From Micromonospora sp. C28SCA-DRY-2 (GTDB taxonomy: Bacteria; Actinomycetota; Actinomycetes; Mycobacteriales; Micromonosporaceae), in assembly GCF_030519475.1 (NCBI RefSeq), contig NZ_JAUMKD010000001.1, forward strand, positions 868,001-932,000: a DNA stretch of 64,000 bases, written 5' to 3'. The translations under genes were made by a program, and so were the position numbers. Position 1 is the stretch's first letter; the number at the start of each line of letters is the position of its first letter. The notes beneath the pieces are model-generated. The model was not told the origin of the DNA. It worked only from the letters and a program-made list of their open reading frames with translations, and searched no databases. Below are positions 55,613-63,527 of this stretch, piece after piece.

Positions 55613-55677
55613 GCGGGAACGACGACGGGCGCCGTCCCCGGGTGGGGAGCGGCGCCCGTCGTCCGTGGAGCTGAGGG

Positions 55678-57438
55678 TCAGTTGCGGTCGACGTCGCTGG
55701 CGACGTCCTCCCGGTAGCTGGCCCCGCCGTCCGACTCGCTGGTCAGCGGCTTGGCGCCGCCCTCGGGCGGGCCGGCCAGGCTCTGGCCACCGGCGGCCAG
55801 CTCGGGGAACTTCAGGTCGAACGCCGGCCGCTCGGAGCGGATCCGGGGCATCCGGTCGAAGTTGCGCAGCGGCGGCGGCGAGGTGGTCGCCCACTCCAGG
55901 GAGTTGCCGTGGCCCCAGGGGTCGTCGACCTCGACGACCGGGCCGGCCTTGTACGACTTCCAGCAGTTGTAGATGAACGGCAGCGTCGAGATACCGGTGA
56001 TGAACGCGCCGATCGTCGAGATCATGTTCAGCGTGGTGAAGCCGTCGCTGGGCAGGTAGTCGGCGTACCGGCGGGGCATGCCCTCGCTGCCCAGCCAGTG
56101 CTGCACCAGGAAGGTGGTGTGGAAGCCGATCATGGTGAGCCAGAAGTGCACCTTGCCCAGCCGCTCGTCGAGCATCCGGCCGAACATCTTGGGGAACCAG
56201 AAGTAGATGCCGGCGAAGACCGCGAACACGATGGTGCCGAAGAGCACGTAGTGGAAGTGCGCCACCACGAAGTAGTTGTCGTGCAGGTGGAAGTCCAGCG
56301 GCGGGCTGGCCAGCAGCACGCCGGTGAGGCCGCCGAAGAGGAACGTCACCAGGAAGCCGATCGAGAAGAGCATCGGCGACTCGAAGCTGATCTGGCCGCG
56401 CCACATGGTGCCGATCCAGTTGAAGAACTTCATACCGGTGGGCACGGCGATCAGGTAGCTCAGGAAGCTGAAGAAGGGCAGCAGCACCTGGCCGGTGGCG
56501 AACATGTGGTGCGCCCAGACGCTCATCGACAGACCGGCGATGGCGATGGTCGCGGCGACCAGGCCCTTGTAGCCGAAGATCGGCTTACGGGAGAAGACCG
56601 GGATGATCTCGCTGATGATGCCGAAGAACGGCAGCGCGATGATGTACACCTCGGGGTGGCCGAAGAACCAGAAGAGGTGCTGCCAGAGCATCGGCCCGCC
56701 GGTCGCCGGGTCGTAGACGTGGGCGCCCAGCAGCCGGTCCGCGGCGAGCGCGAAGAGCGCGGCGGCCAGCAGCGGGAAGACCAGGATCACCAGGAGGCTG
56801 GTGATCAGGATGTTCCACGTGAAGATCGGCATCCGGAACATCGTCATGCCGGGCGCGCGCAGGGTGAGGATCGTGGTGATCATGTTCACCGCGCCGAGGA
56901 TGGTGCCCAGACCGGAGATCGCCAGACCCATCACCCACATGTTGGCGCCGACGCCGGGCGAGTGCTCCACGCTGCTCAGCGGGGTGTACGCGGTCCAGCC
57001 GAAGTCGGCGGCGCCACCCGGGGTGAGGAAGCCGGCGGTGGCCATCGTGCCGCCGAACAGGTACAGCCAGTACGCGAAGCTGTTCAGCCGCGGGAACGAG
57101 ACGTCCGGGGCGCCGATCTGGATCGGCACGACGTAGTTGGCGAAGGCGAACACGATCGGCGTCGCGAAGAACAGCAGCATGATCGTGCCGTGCATGGTGA
57201 AGAGCTGGTTGTACTGCTCGGGCGACAGGAACTGCAGCCCGGGCCGGGCCAGCTCGGCCCGCATGAACAGGGCCATCAGGCCACCGATCATGAAGAACAC
57301 GAACGCGGTGACCATGTACATGATCCCGATCTGCTTCGCGTCCGTGGTACGCAGCAGCCGCGCGATGGCCGAACCCCTGACCGGCGCTCGGACCGGCCAG
57401 GGCCGGGTCACGACCGGCTTGGGTGCGACGGTGGTCAC
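55678..57438 (-). CDS. ctaD: Cytochrome c oxidase subunit I
   Basis: Catalytic subunit of the aa3-type terminal oxidase, 586 residues, twelve TM helices. Heme a ligand His is in [15 protein letters not shown]; the Cu-B His and cross-linked Tyr are in [14 protein letters not shown]; further Cu-B ligands are HHMF, and heme a3/a ligands are in [14 protein letters not shown]. The C-terminal tail is long, acidic and disordered. GTG 57438 has GGAGG six bases upstream and gives TTVAPKPV; longer frames upstream do not match the family. It stands alone, away from ctaC, ctaE or qcr genes. Confidence 0.97.
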   Translation of the reverse strand: MTTVAPKPVVTRPWPVRAPVRGSAIARLLRTTDAKQIGIMYMVTAFVFFMIGGLMALFMRAELARPGLQFLSPEQYNQLFTMHGTIMLLFFATPIVFAFANYVVPIQIGAPDVSFPRLNSFAYWLYLFGGTMATAGFLTPGGAADFGWTAYTPLSSVEHSPGVGANMWVMGLAISGLGTILGAVNMITTILTLRAPGMTMFRMPIFTWNILITSLLVILVFPLLAAALFALAADRLLGAHVYDPATGGPMLWQHLFWFFGHPEVYIIALPFFGIISEIIPVFSRKPIFGYKGLVAATIAIAGLSMSVWAHHMFATGQVLLPFFSFLSYLIAVPTGMKFFNWIGTMWRGQISFESPMLFSIGFLVTFLFGGLTGVLLASPPLDFHLHDNYFVVAHFHYVLFGTIVFAVFAGIYFWFPKMFGRMLDERLGKVHFWLTMIGFHTTFLVQHWLGSEGMPRRYADYLPSDGFTTLNMISTIGAFITGISTLPFIYNCWKSYKAGPVVEVDDPWGHGNSLEWATTSPPPLRNFDRMPRIRSERPAFDLKFPELAAGGQSLAGPPEGGAKPLTSESDGGASYREDVASDVDRN

Positions 57439-57615
57439 GAGTGGCCTCCGGTTCTGGGTTGTCCCGCTCGGCACGCGCTGTTGTCTGCGAGCCGTCATCC
57501 GCAAGGAGGATAGTCCCCGGCAGGTGGCAGCGCCGCGTGGGGTGGGCGGGTACCCTCCGCCACCCGGCCCGGCGACCGGCCACCGGCCGGCGTCCCGGTC
57601 CGCTGCGTCGATCCC

Positions 57616-58722
57616 TTACAGCGGGCCGAGCAGCAGCCGGTAGTGCTCGCCGAAGATGCGGCCGCCGCGGCCGCGCAGCAGCGGGTCGCGCAGCGCCGGC
57701 GGGACGTCCCGGGTCCGGTTGCGGTCCCGGGTCCGGTCCCGCACCCATCGGGTACGCGGCCGCCGGCGACTCTCGTACGCGGTCAGCGCGGCGTCGACGC
57801 TGCCGGCCGCGCCGAGCGACTCGGCGAGCACCACGGCGTCCTCCAGTGCCATCGCGGCGCCCTGGGACAGCGTCGGCGCGGTGGCGTGCGCGGCGTCGCC
57901 GACCAGCAGCACCCGGCCCCGGGACCAGCGCCCCAGCTCGACCTCGTCGGTGATCCCGACGTGCACGTGCTCCAGCGAGTCCAGCACCTCCGGCACCGGC
58001 CCGCCGTAGGAGCCGAAGAGTTCGCGCAGCCGCGCCACCGGGTCGGCCGGCGGCTCGGTGCCGGTCTCGTCGGCGTAGCAGTGCAGCCGTCCGGCGCCGA
58101 TCGGCACCACCAGGAAACCGGCCCGCTGCCCGAGCAGCGCTGTCCACTCGGCGACCGGGGGGCCGTCGCGGACCACTGCCCGGTAGACCACCTGCCCGGT
58201 GGGGCGCGGCGGACCGCCGAGGGCGGCCAGGGTGCGGATCGACGAGCGCGGGCCGTCCGCGCCGATCAGCAGGTCGTACTCGGTGCTGGTGCCGTCGACG
58301 AAGGTGACGCCGACCGCGTCCGGCAGCAGGTCGATGGTGCGCACCTCGGCGCCGTGCCGGACGGCGCCACCGGCCCCGGTGAGCAGCACCCGGTGCAGTT
58401 CGCCCCGGGGCAGCGCCCGGCACTCGCCGACGCCGGCCCAGAGCGCGTCGAGGTCGACCTCGCAGAGCGGGGCCCCGGCGGCGTCGAGGAACCGCTGCCG
58501 GTGGATGACCTGGCCGAGCGGGCGGACCGGGCCGTCGAGGTCGAGCCGGCGCAGCGCGCGGGCGGCGTTGCCGGGCAGGTAGAGGCCGGTGTCGGTGAGC
58601 TCGCCCGGGGGCAGCTTCTCGGTGACGTCGGGCCGGAAGCCCGCCATCCGCAGCGCCCGGGCCACGGCCAGACCGGCGATGCCCGCGCCGACGACGAGGA
58701 TGCGCAGGGGAGAGCCACCCAT
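57616..58722 (-). CDS. FAD-dependent monooxygenase
   Basis: Flavin monooxygenase of 368 residues in the PHBH/UbiH family. FAD motifs are complete: RILVVGAGIAGLAVARAL (about 7-24), the DG motif DLLIGADGPRSSIR (about 149-162) and the late GD motif VLLVGDAAHATAPTLSQGAAMALEDAVVLA (about 272-300). Substrate unknown; relatives hydroxylate aromatic compounds or modify tetracycline-like antibiotics. Monocistronic, divergent from the cellulase gene with a 307-bp intergenic region containing the CebR-type box. Confidence 0.92.
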   Translation of the reverse strand: MGGSPLRILVVGAGIAGLAVARALRMAGFRPDVTEKLPPGELTDTGLYLPGNAARALRRLDLDGPVRPLGQVIHRQRFLDAAGAPLCEVDLDALWAGVGECRALPRGELHRVLLTGAGGAVRHGAEVRTIDLLPDAVGVTFVDGTSTEYDLLIGADGPRSSIRTLAALGGPPRPTGQVVYRAVVRDGPPVAEWTALLGQRAGFLVVPIGAGRLHCYADETGTEPPADPVARLRELFGSYGGPVPEVLDSLEHVHVGITDEVELGRWSRGRVLLVGDAAHATAPTLSQGAAMALEDAVVLAESLGAAGSVDAALTAYESRRRPRTRWVRDRTRDRNRTRDVPPALRDPLLRGRGGRIFGEHYRLLLGPL

Positions 58723-58960
58723 GGTGGTGTACGCCTCCGGAGGGGTTCGGCACGCGTTGGAGGCAAGACACTACTCGGCGCTACCGACTCGCACCAGAGT
58801 CAAATCGGTCCACGCGTGACACTCGTCGGCGACGGCACCCCGGTCGGCCGGCGGATCGCCGCCGACCGCGCGGCCCCAGCGTGACAAACCTCACCTTCTA
58901 CTCCAATACCGCAGCGCCATTGCGCCGGAGTTTCAGAGGTGTAAATGTGTCGACGAAGCG

Positions 58961-58974
58961 TGGGAGCGCTCCCG
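58961..58974. promoter_or_regulatory. CebR/CelR-type operator
   Basis: TGGGAGCGCTCCCG matches 13 of 14 positions of the palindrome TGGGAGCGCTCCCA bound by the LacI-family cellulose-utilisation repressors CebR (Streptomyces) and CelR (Thermobifida). It lies 56 bp before the cellulase ATG; a possible promoter (TTGCGC at 58920, TAAATG at 58942) is just upstream, so bound repressor would block transcription. Confidence 0.85.
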
Positions 58975-59029
58975 TCCGGGTTTCCGTCCGACATGTCCGG
59001 CGTCCATGCGCCGTATGCCAAGGAGCATC

Positions 59030-60166
59030 ATGAAACGTCCACTCCGGGCCCTCGCGGCGGCCGGCCTGCTCGCCGCCGGGTCGATCGTCGCCGTGGCCCT
59101 CGGCGGCACCGCCTCCGCCGACACCCAGATCTGCGAGCAGTACGGCTCCACCACCATCCAGGGCCGGTACGTGGTGCAGAACAACCGCTGGGGCACCACC
59201 GCCCAGCAGTGCATCAACGTCACCGACACCGGCTTCGAGATCACCACGCAGAACGGCAGCAACCCCACCAACGGCGCGCCCACCGCGTACCCGTCGGTCT
59301 ACCTGGGCTGCCACTACACCAACTGCTCCCCCGGCACCAACCTGCCGATCCAGGTGAGCCAGATCAGCAGCGCCACCAGCAGCATCACCTACCGGTACGT
59401 CAGCGGCGCCACCTACAACGCCTCGTACGACATCTGGCTGGACCCGACGCCCAAGCGGGACGGGGTGAACCAGATGGAGATCATGATCTGGCTCAACCGG
59501 CAGGGCTCCATCCAGCCCATCGGTTCGCCGGTCGGCACCGCCACGCTGGCCGGCCGGACCTGGGAGGTCTGGCGGGGCAGCAACGGTTCCAACAACGTGA
59601 TCTCGTACGTGGCGCCGTCGGCGATCAGCAGCCTGAACTTCAGCGTGCTCGACTTCATCAACGACGTCCGCAACCGGGGCGCGATCACCAACTCCTGGTA
59701 CCTGACCAGCATCCAGGCCGGCTTCGAGCCCTGGCAGGGCGGCGTCGGGCTGGCGGTGACCTCGTTCTCGGCGGCGGTCAACGGCGGTGGCAACCCGACC
59801 ACGCCGCCGCCGACCACTCCCCCGCCGACCACGCCGCCGCCCGGCGGCTCGGGGTGCGCGGTGAAGTACACGCCCAACTCGTGGGACAACGGGTTCACCG
59901 CCGACGTGCAGATCACCAACACCGGGTCGAGCGCGATCAACGGCTGGACGCTGACCTACGCGCTACCCGCCGGGCAGCAGGTGACCAGCGCCTGGAACGC
60001 CACGGTGAGCCAGAGCGGGTCGACGGTGACCGCGCGGAACCTGAGCTGGAACGGCTCGATCGCGCCGGGCGGCACGGCGAGCTTCGGCTACCAGGGGACG
60101 CTGAGCGGGTCGTACTCCTCGCCCACCAGCTTCTCCCTCAACGGGGTCGCCTGCTCCCGTAGCTGA
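59030..60166 (+). CDS. Secreted GH12 endoglucanase with CBM2
   Basis: Secreted cellulase of 378 residues. A Sec signal peptide runs to about 31 (GGTASA|DTQIC). The GH12 beta-jelly-roll (32-245) includes YVVQNNRWGT, the nucleophile region NQMEIMIWLNRQG (Glu in MEIMIW) and the acid/base region in IQAGFEPWQGG (Glu). A Pro-Thr linker made of TTPPP units (about 255-272) leads to a C-terminal CBM2 (275-378) with two Cys and Trp residues for binding crystalline cellulose (SWDNGF, GWTL, SWNG). ATG 59030 follows AAGGAG. A CebR box upstream implies induction by cellobiose. Confidence 0.94.
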   Translation: MKRPLRALAAAGLLAAGSIVAVALGGTASADTQICEQYGSTTIQGRYVVQNNRWGTTAQQCINVTDTGFEITTQNGSNPTNGAPTAYPSVYLGCHYTNCSPGTNLPIQVSQISSATSSITYRYVSGATYNASYDIWLDPTPKRDGVNQMEIMIWLNRQGSIQPIGSPVGTATLAGRTWEVWRGSNGSNNVISYVAPSAISSLNFSVLDFINDVRNRGAITNSWYLTSIQAGFEPWQGGVGLAVTSFSAAVNGGGNPTTPPPTTPPPTTPPPGGSGCAVKYTPNSWDNGFTADVQITNTGSSAINGWTLTYALPAGQQVTSAWNATVSQSGSTVTARNLSWNGSIAPGGTASFGYQGTLSGSYSSPTSFSLNGVACSRS

Positions 60167-60175
60167 CGACCGACC

Positions 60176-60215
60176 GGTGGCGGCCCGACCCGCGCGAGCG
60201 CGCCGGGCCGCCACC
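60176..60215. terminator. Bidirectional terminator between cellulase and amidase genes
   Basis: Perfect 12-base arms, GGTGGCGGCCCG (60176-60187) and its complement (60204-60215), with a 16-base loop, between convergent stops at 60166 and 60226. Confidence 0.8.
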
Positions 60216-60225
60216 CGCGCCGGGT

Positions 60226-61188
60226 TCAGACCCGGGTGAGCCGGACGGCGTCGGCGATGATCAGGCCGGCGGCCGAACTCCAGCGGCTCACCGCGACCCG
60301 GTTGGCGTCGCCGGCCGGCAGCGAGAACGTGCCCAGCGTCCGCCACTGCCCACCGGTCGCCCGCTGGTCGACGGTGACGGTCTGGTTCCCGCTCGACGTG
60401 GCGATGATGTACGGGGTCGCGGAGTTGTAGCCGGCGTTCGCCGGCCACCAGGCCTCGACCCGGTAGCTGCCGGCCGCCGGGACGTTGAACTTGTACCAGG
60501 CGGCGTCGCTGGCCAGGACCGGGTCGGCGAAGCGGTAGTCGGCGCCGTAGCGCTGCCCCGAGTACGACGACGTACCCCAGTTGGTGCTGGCGGTGAACCG
60601 GCCGGCGGTGGCGTTGTCCACGATCGAGGACCAGACTGGGCCGCCGGCCATCTTGGCGGCCACGTCGGCCCGCATCACGTTCAGGTCGATGAAGGACGGG
60701 TCGATCTTGCCGGTGGTGCTGGTCTCCCGGTGGCCCCGGGCGTAGCTGGAGTCCTTGCCGAGCCGCTTCAGCACCGCGGCGGTGGCGGCCACCGACGCGT
60801 TGTACTGCGCCGCGGTCATCTCCTGGTTGACGCCGTTGTAGTCGATCTCCCAGCCGATCAGCATCGTGTTGCCGTCGCCGGCCGGGATGGGCCCGCTGGC
60901 CCGGGCGGTGCCGGCGTGGTTGCAGCGACCGGCGGAGATGACGTGGAAGACGCCGTGGTAGTCGACCAGCGCCTGGCAGAGCGGGCCGGGCAGGTCGGAC
61001 CGGCCGTTGATGCAGATGTTCAGCGCCGGGTGCGGGTTGCTGGCGCTGGAGGTGGCCGCGGTGTGGTGCCAGAGCACGCCGATCGGGTCGAAGGAGCCGG
61101 GGCGCATCCGGTTGAGCCAGTCGCCCTCGACGACGACCTGGACGCCGGCCGAGCGCAGCACGTCCACCAGCCAGGGAATGGTGGCCAT
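60226..61188 (-). CDS. N-acetylmuramoyl-L-alanine amidase with golvesin-like C-terminal domain
   Basis: Peptidoglycan amidase of 320 residues (Amidase_2 type). The zinc site is recognisable: GVLWHHTAATS (first His), YHGVFHVISAGRCNHAG, and YARGHRETSTTGKIDPS (last ligand and catalytic residues). The C-terminal half (about 185-318) is a golvesin-type beta domain (YRVEAWWPANAGYNSATPYII) that probably binds wall or glycan. From its ATG 61188 the protein has no signal peptide, although it should act outside; a signal-peptide frame overlaps the start in another frame (TGATG) directly upstream, suggesting a split gene. Confidence 0.88.
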   Translation of the reverse strand: MATIPWLVDVLRSAGVQVVVEGDWLNRMRPGSFDPIGVLWHHTAATSSASNPHPALNICINGRSDLPGPLCQALVDYHGVFHVISAGRCNHAGTARASGPIPAGDGNTMLIGWEIDYNGVNQEMTAAQYNASVAATAAVLKRLGKDSSYARGHRETSTTGKIDPSFIDLNVMRADVAAKMAGGPVWSSIVDNATAGRFTASTNWGTSSYSGQRYGADYRFADPVLASDAAWYKFNVPAAGSYRVEAWWPANAGYNSATPYIIATSSGNQTVTVDQRATGGQWRTLGTFSLPAGDANRVAVSRWSSAAGLIIADAVRLTRV

Positions 61189-61355
61189 CAGGACTCCCCG
61201 AGCAGGTCGGCGAGGCACTCGGGCTTCGGCGCGGCGAGCGGCGCGGCACTCGCCGCGGCGGGACGGACGGCGACGGCGGTCAGCGCGCCGGCCACCAGGG
61301 CCGGGATGCCGAGCAGACCTCGGCGCCGCAGACGGACGGATCGGGACGTGACCAT
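61188..61355 (-). CDS. 55-residue signal-peptide frame preceding the amidase
   Basis: Short frame with a basic N-terminus (twin Arg-Arg in VRLRRRGLLG), a hydrophobic core (IPALVAGALTAVAV) and an AAASA cleavage-like site, ending about 20 residues later in TGA that overlaps the amidase ATG (TGATG). It looks like the exported N-terminus of the amidase in a different reading frame. Either the gene is frameshifted, or the two frames are translationally coupled. Confidence 0.6.
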   Translation of the reverse strand: MVTSRSVRLRRRGLLGIPALVAGALTAVAVRPAAASAAPLAAPKPECLADLLGES

Positions 61356-61557
61356 GGCGCTCCTTCAGCGGGGCGGAGGGGTACGACGGATCGACGATCG
61401 TCGTGACGGGCACGGTATATCGTCACGAGCGTCTATGTCGATACCCTTCATCGCCATTGCTTCGACTGAAGGAAATTGGCAAGAAGCGGGCGCCGGCGGC
61501 CCGGGTCCGCGCCGCGGGTCGGGTCCTACGGCAACCGCGCGGCCGCGACCGGGCCGG

Positions 61558-62343
61558 TCAGGTGCCGCCCAGCGCGTCGATGTCGCGCATCTCCTCGGCG
61601 GTGAGCGCGAACTGGAAGACGTCGGCGTTGGCCCGGATCCGCTCCGGCGTCACCGACTTCGGGATCACCACGATCTCGTGGTCGATGTGCCAGCGGAGCA
61701 CCACCTGGGCCGGCGAGACGCCGTGCGCCCCGGCGATCCGGGTGAGCACCGGATCGGACAGGTCGCTCCGCTTGAACGGGCTGTAGCCCTCCAGCACCAC
61801 ACCCCGGTCGCGGTGCTCGATGTGCCGTTGCCGGTCGTAGAGGAAGGGGCTCCAGGGGATCTGGTTGACCGCCGGGTTCTCCTCGGTGGCCTGGATCAGC
61901 TCGTCGATCTGCGCGGTGCTGTAGTTGCTCACCCCCACCGCGCGGGCCAACCCCTCGTCCCGGGCGGCCAGCAGCTCCCGCCAGACCGGGATGCTGTCCG
62001 CCGGGTTCGACGGCGGCCAGTGCACCAGCCACAGGTCGACGTGGTCGGTGCCGAGCGCGCGCAGGCTCGCCTCGATGGTCTCCCGCTCCCGACCCACCCG
62101 CTCCGGCGGGAGCTTCGTGGTGAGGAAGACGTCCTCGCGGCGCAGCCCGCTCTCCTGCACCGCCCGGCCGACCTCTTCCTCGTTGCCGTACATGGTGGCG
62201 GTGTCGATGTGCCGGTAGCCGGCGTCGAGCGCGGCCAGCACGGCGTCGTAGCCGGCCTTGCCGGTGGCCTGCCAGGTGCCGAAGCCGAGCAGCGGCATCC
62301 GCACCTCGCCGGGCAGCGGAACGGTGGGCTGATCGAGATCCAT
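61558..62343 (-). CDS. Aldo/keto reductase
   Basis: NADPH-dependent oxidoreductase of 261 residues with the TIM-barrel AKR fold (AKR5-like, 2,5-diketo-gluconate reductase family). Catalytic tetrad: Asp and Tyr in DAGYRHIDTATMYGNE (about 40-55), Lys in FLTTKLPP, His in WLVHWPP. The coenzyme loop is VIPKSVTPERIRANADVF near the C-terminus. ATG 62343 is seven bases after TAGAAC on the minus strand. Divergent from the phosphoesterase gene. Physiological substrate unknown. Confidence 0.94.
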   Translation of the reverse strand: MDLDQPTVPLPGEVRMPLLGFGTWQATGKAGYDAVLAALDAGYRHIDTATMYGNEEEVGRAVQESGLRREDVFLTTKLPPERVGRERETIEASLRALGTDHVDLWLVHWPPSNPADSIPVWRELLAARDEGLARAVGVSNYSTAQIDELIQATEENPAVNQIPWSPFLYDRQRHIEHRDRGVVLEGYSPFKRSDLSDPVLTRIAGAHGVSPAQVVLRWHIDHEIVVIPKSVTPERIRANADVFQFALTAEEMRDIDALGGT

Positions 62344-62461
62344 GCCGACGGTTCTACCCGTGATCGCCCGCGACATGCCCGGAAACCGGGCATCCGGGTC
62401 GTCGGCGGCGGGTCGGCACCGGCGTCCGGCGGCCCGGGCCGGATTGCCGGAGAATGCGGGT

Positions 62462-63511
62462 GTGGCCGACCGGCTGGAGGAGTACCGGCGCAAGCGGGAC
62501 GCGGCACGCACCCCGGAGCCGGTGCCGCGGCGCGCCCCCCGGCGGAAGAAGCCGACCGGCGACACCGCCCGCTTCGTCATCCAGCAGCACCACGCCCGCA
62601 GCCTGCACTGGGACCTGCGGCTGGAGCACGAAGGGGTGCTCGCCTCCTGGGCGGTGCCGCGCGGCCTGCCCCGGGAGCCCGGCCGCAACCACCTCGCCGT
62701 GCACACCGAGGACCACCCGATGGAGTACCTCACCTTCCACGGTGAGATCCCGGCCGGCGAGTACGGCGGCGGCCGGATGACCATCCACGACCGGGGCACG
62801 TACCGCGCCGAGAAGTGGCACGACGACGAGGTGATCGTCGTGCTCGACGGCGAGCGCACCAGCGGCCGGTACGTCCTCTTCGCCACCGGCGGCAAGGCGG
62901 GCCGCGACTGGATGGTCCGGCGCACCGACCCGGCCCCGGAGGGCTGGACCAGCATGCCGGAGCTGGTCCGCCCGATGCTCCCCAGCCCGGGCGGGAAGCT
63001 GCCCCGGGACGAGCACGAGTGGGGCTACGAGCTGCGCTGGGACGGGGTGCGAGCGGTCGCGTACGTCTCCGGCGGGCGGCTGCGGCTGCTGTCCGAGACC
63101 GACGAGGAGATCACCGGGACGTACCCCTGGCTGCGGGACATGGCCGAGGAGCTGGCCCCCACCGAGGCCGTGCTGGACGGGGTGCTGGTGCGCATCGACC
63201 GCGCCGGGCGGGTCCGGCCGGCGCGCGGCGGCCGGGCCACCGCGGACGCCCAGTACCTGATCTTCGACCTGCTCTGGCTGGAGGGGGTGGGCAGCGTCGA
63301 GCTGCCGTACGCCCAACGCCGGGAGCTGCTCGACGGTCTGGCGCTGACCGGAGCGCACTGGCAGACTCCGCCCTGGTTTCCCGGCACCGGCGCCGAGGCC
63401 CTGCGGACCGCGCGCGAGCAGGGGCTGCCCGGGGTGGTGGCCAAGCGACTCGACTCGGTCTACGAGCCGGGCCGACGCAGCCGGCGCTGGCTGAGCATCG
63501 ACACCAGCTGA
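62462..63511 (+). CDS. LigD-type 3'-phosphoesterase fused to degenerate ATP-ligase domain
   Basis: Protein of 349 residues. The N-terminal phosphoesterase domain (30-165) keeps its metal/phosphate residues: FVIQQHHARSLHWDLRLE (H43, H49, D51) and HPMEYLTFHGEIPAGEYGGG. The second domain (170-345) is a ligase adenylation fold in which motif I is ELRWDG, with Arg192 in place of the nucleophilic Lys; motif III is LDGV (Glu to Val); motif IV is PGVVAKR (Glu to Pro); and motif V is WLSI (Lys to Ser). No OB-fold follows. It probably cleans DNA 3' ends without joining. GTG 62462 directly precedes the conserved start. Confidence 0.88.
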   Translation: MADRLEEYRRKRDAARTPEPVPRRAPRRKKPTGDTARFVIQQHHARSLHWDLRLEHEGVLASWAVPRGLPREPGRNHLAVHTEDHPMEYLTFHGEIPAGEYGGGRMTIHDRGTYRAEKWHDDEVIVVLDGERTSGRYVLFATGGKAGRDWMVRRTDPAPEGWTSMPELVRPMLPSPGGKLPRDEHEWGYELRWDGVRAVAYVSGGRLRLLSETDEEITGTYPWLRDMAEELAPTEAVLDGVLVRIDRAGRVRPARGGRATADAQYLIFDLLWLEGVGSVELPYAQRRELLDGLALTGAHWQTPPWFPGTGAEALRTAREQGLPGVVAKRLDSVYEPGRRSRRWLSIDTS

Positions 63512-63527
63512 GACGGCGAGGAGCGAC

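Larger units (their letters stand above)
54883..55677. other. Gene-free repeat-rich region
   Basis: About 800 bp between the MFS gene and the ctaD stop with no credible frame: candidate ORFs here are Arg/Pro/Gly-rich and unlike any family. It holds a 17-bp direct repeat (54891-54924), an 18-base perfect hairpin (55034-55096), a 33-base imperfect hairpin (55241-55315) and imperfect GACC-AGGGCGGGC repeats (about 55496-55612). No promoter with good spacing was seen. Confidence 0.7.
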
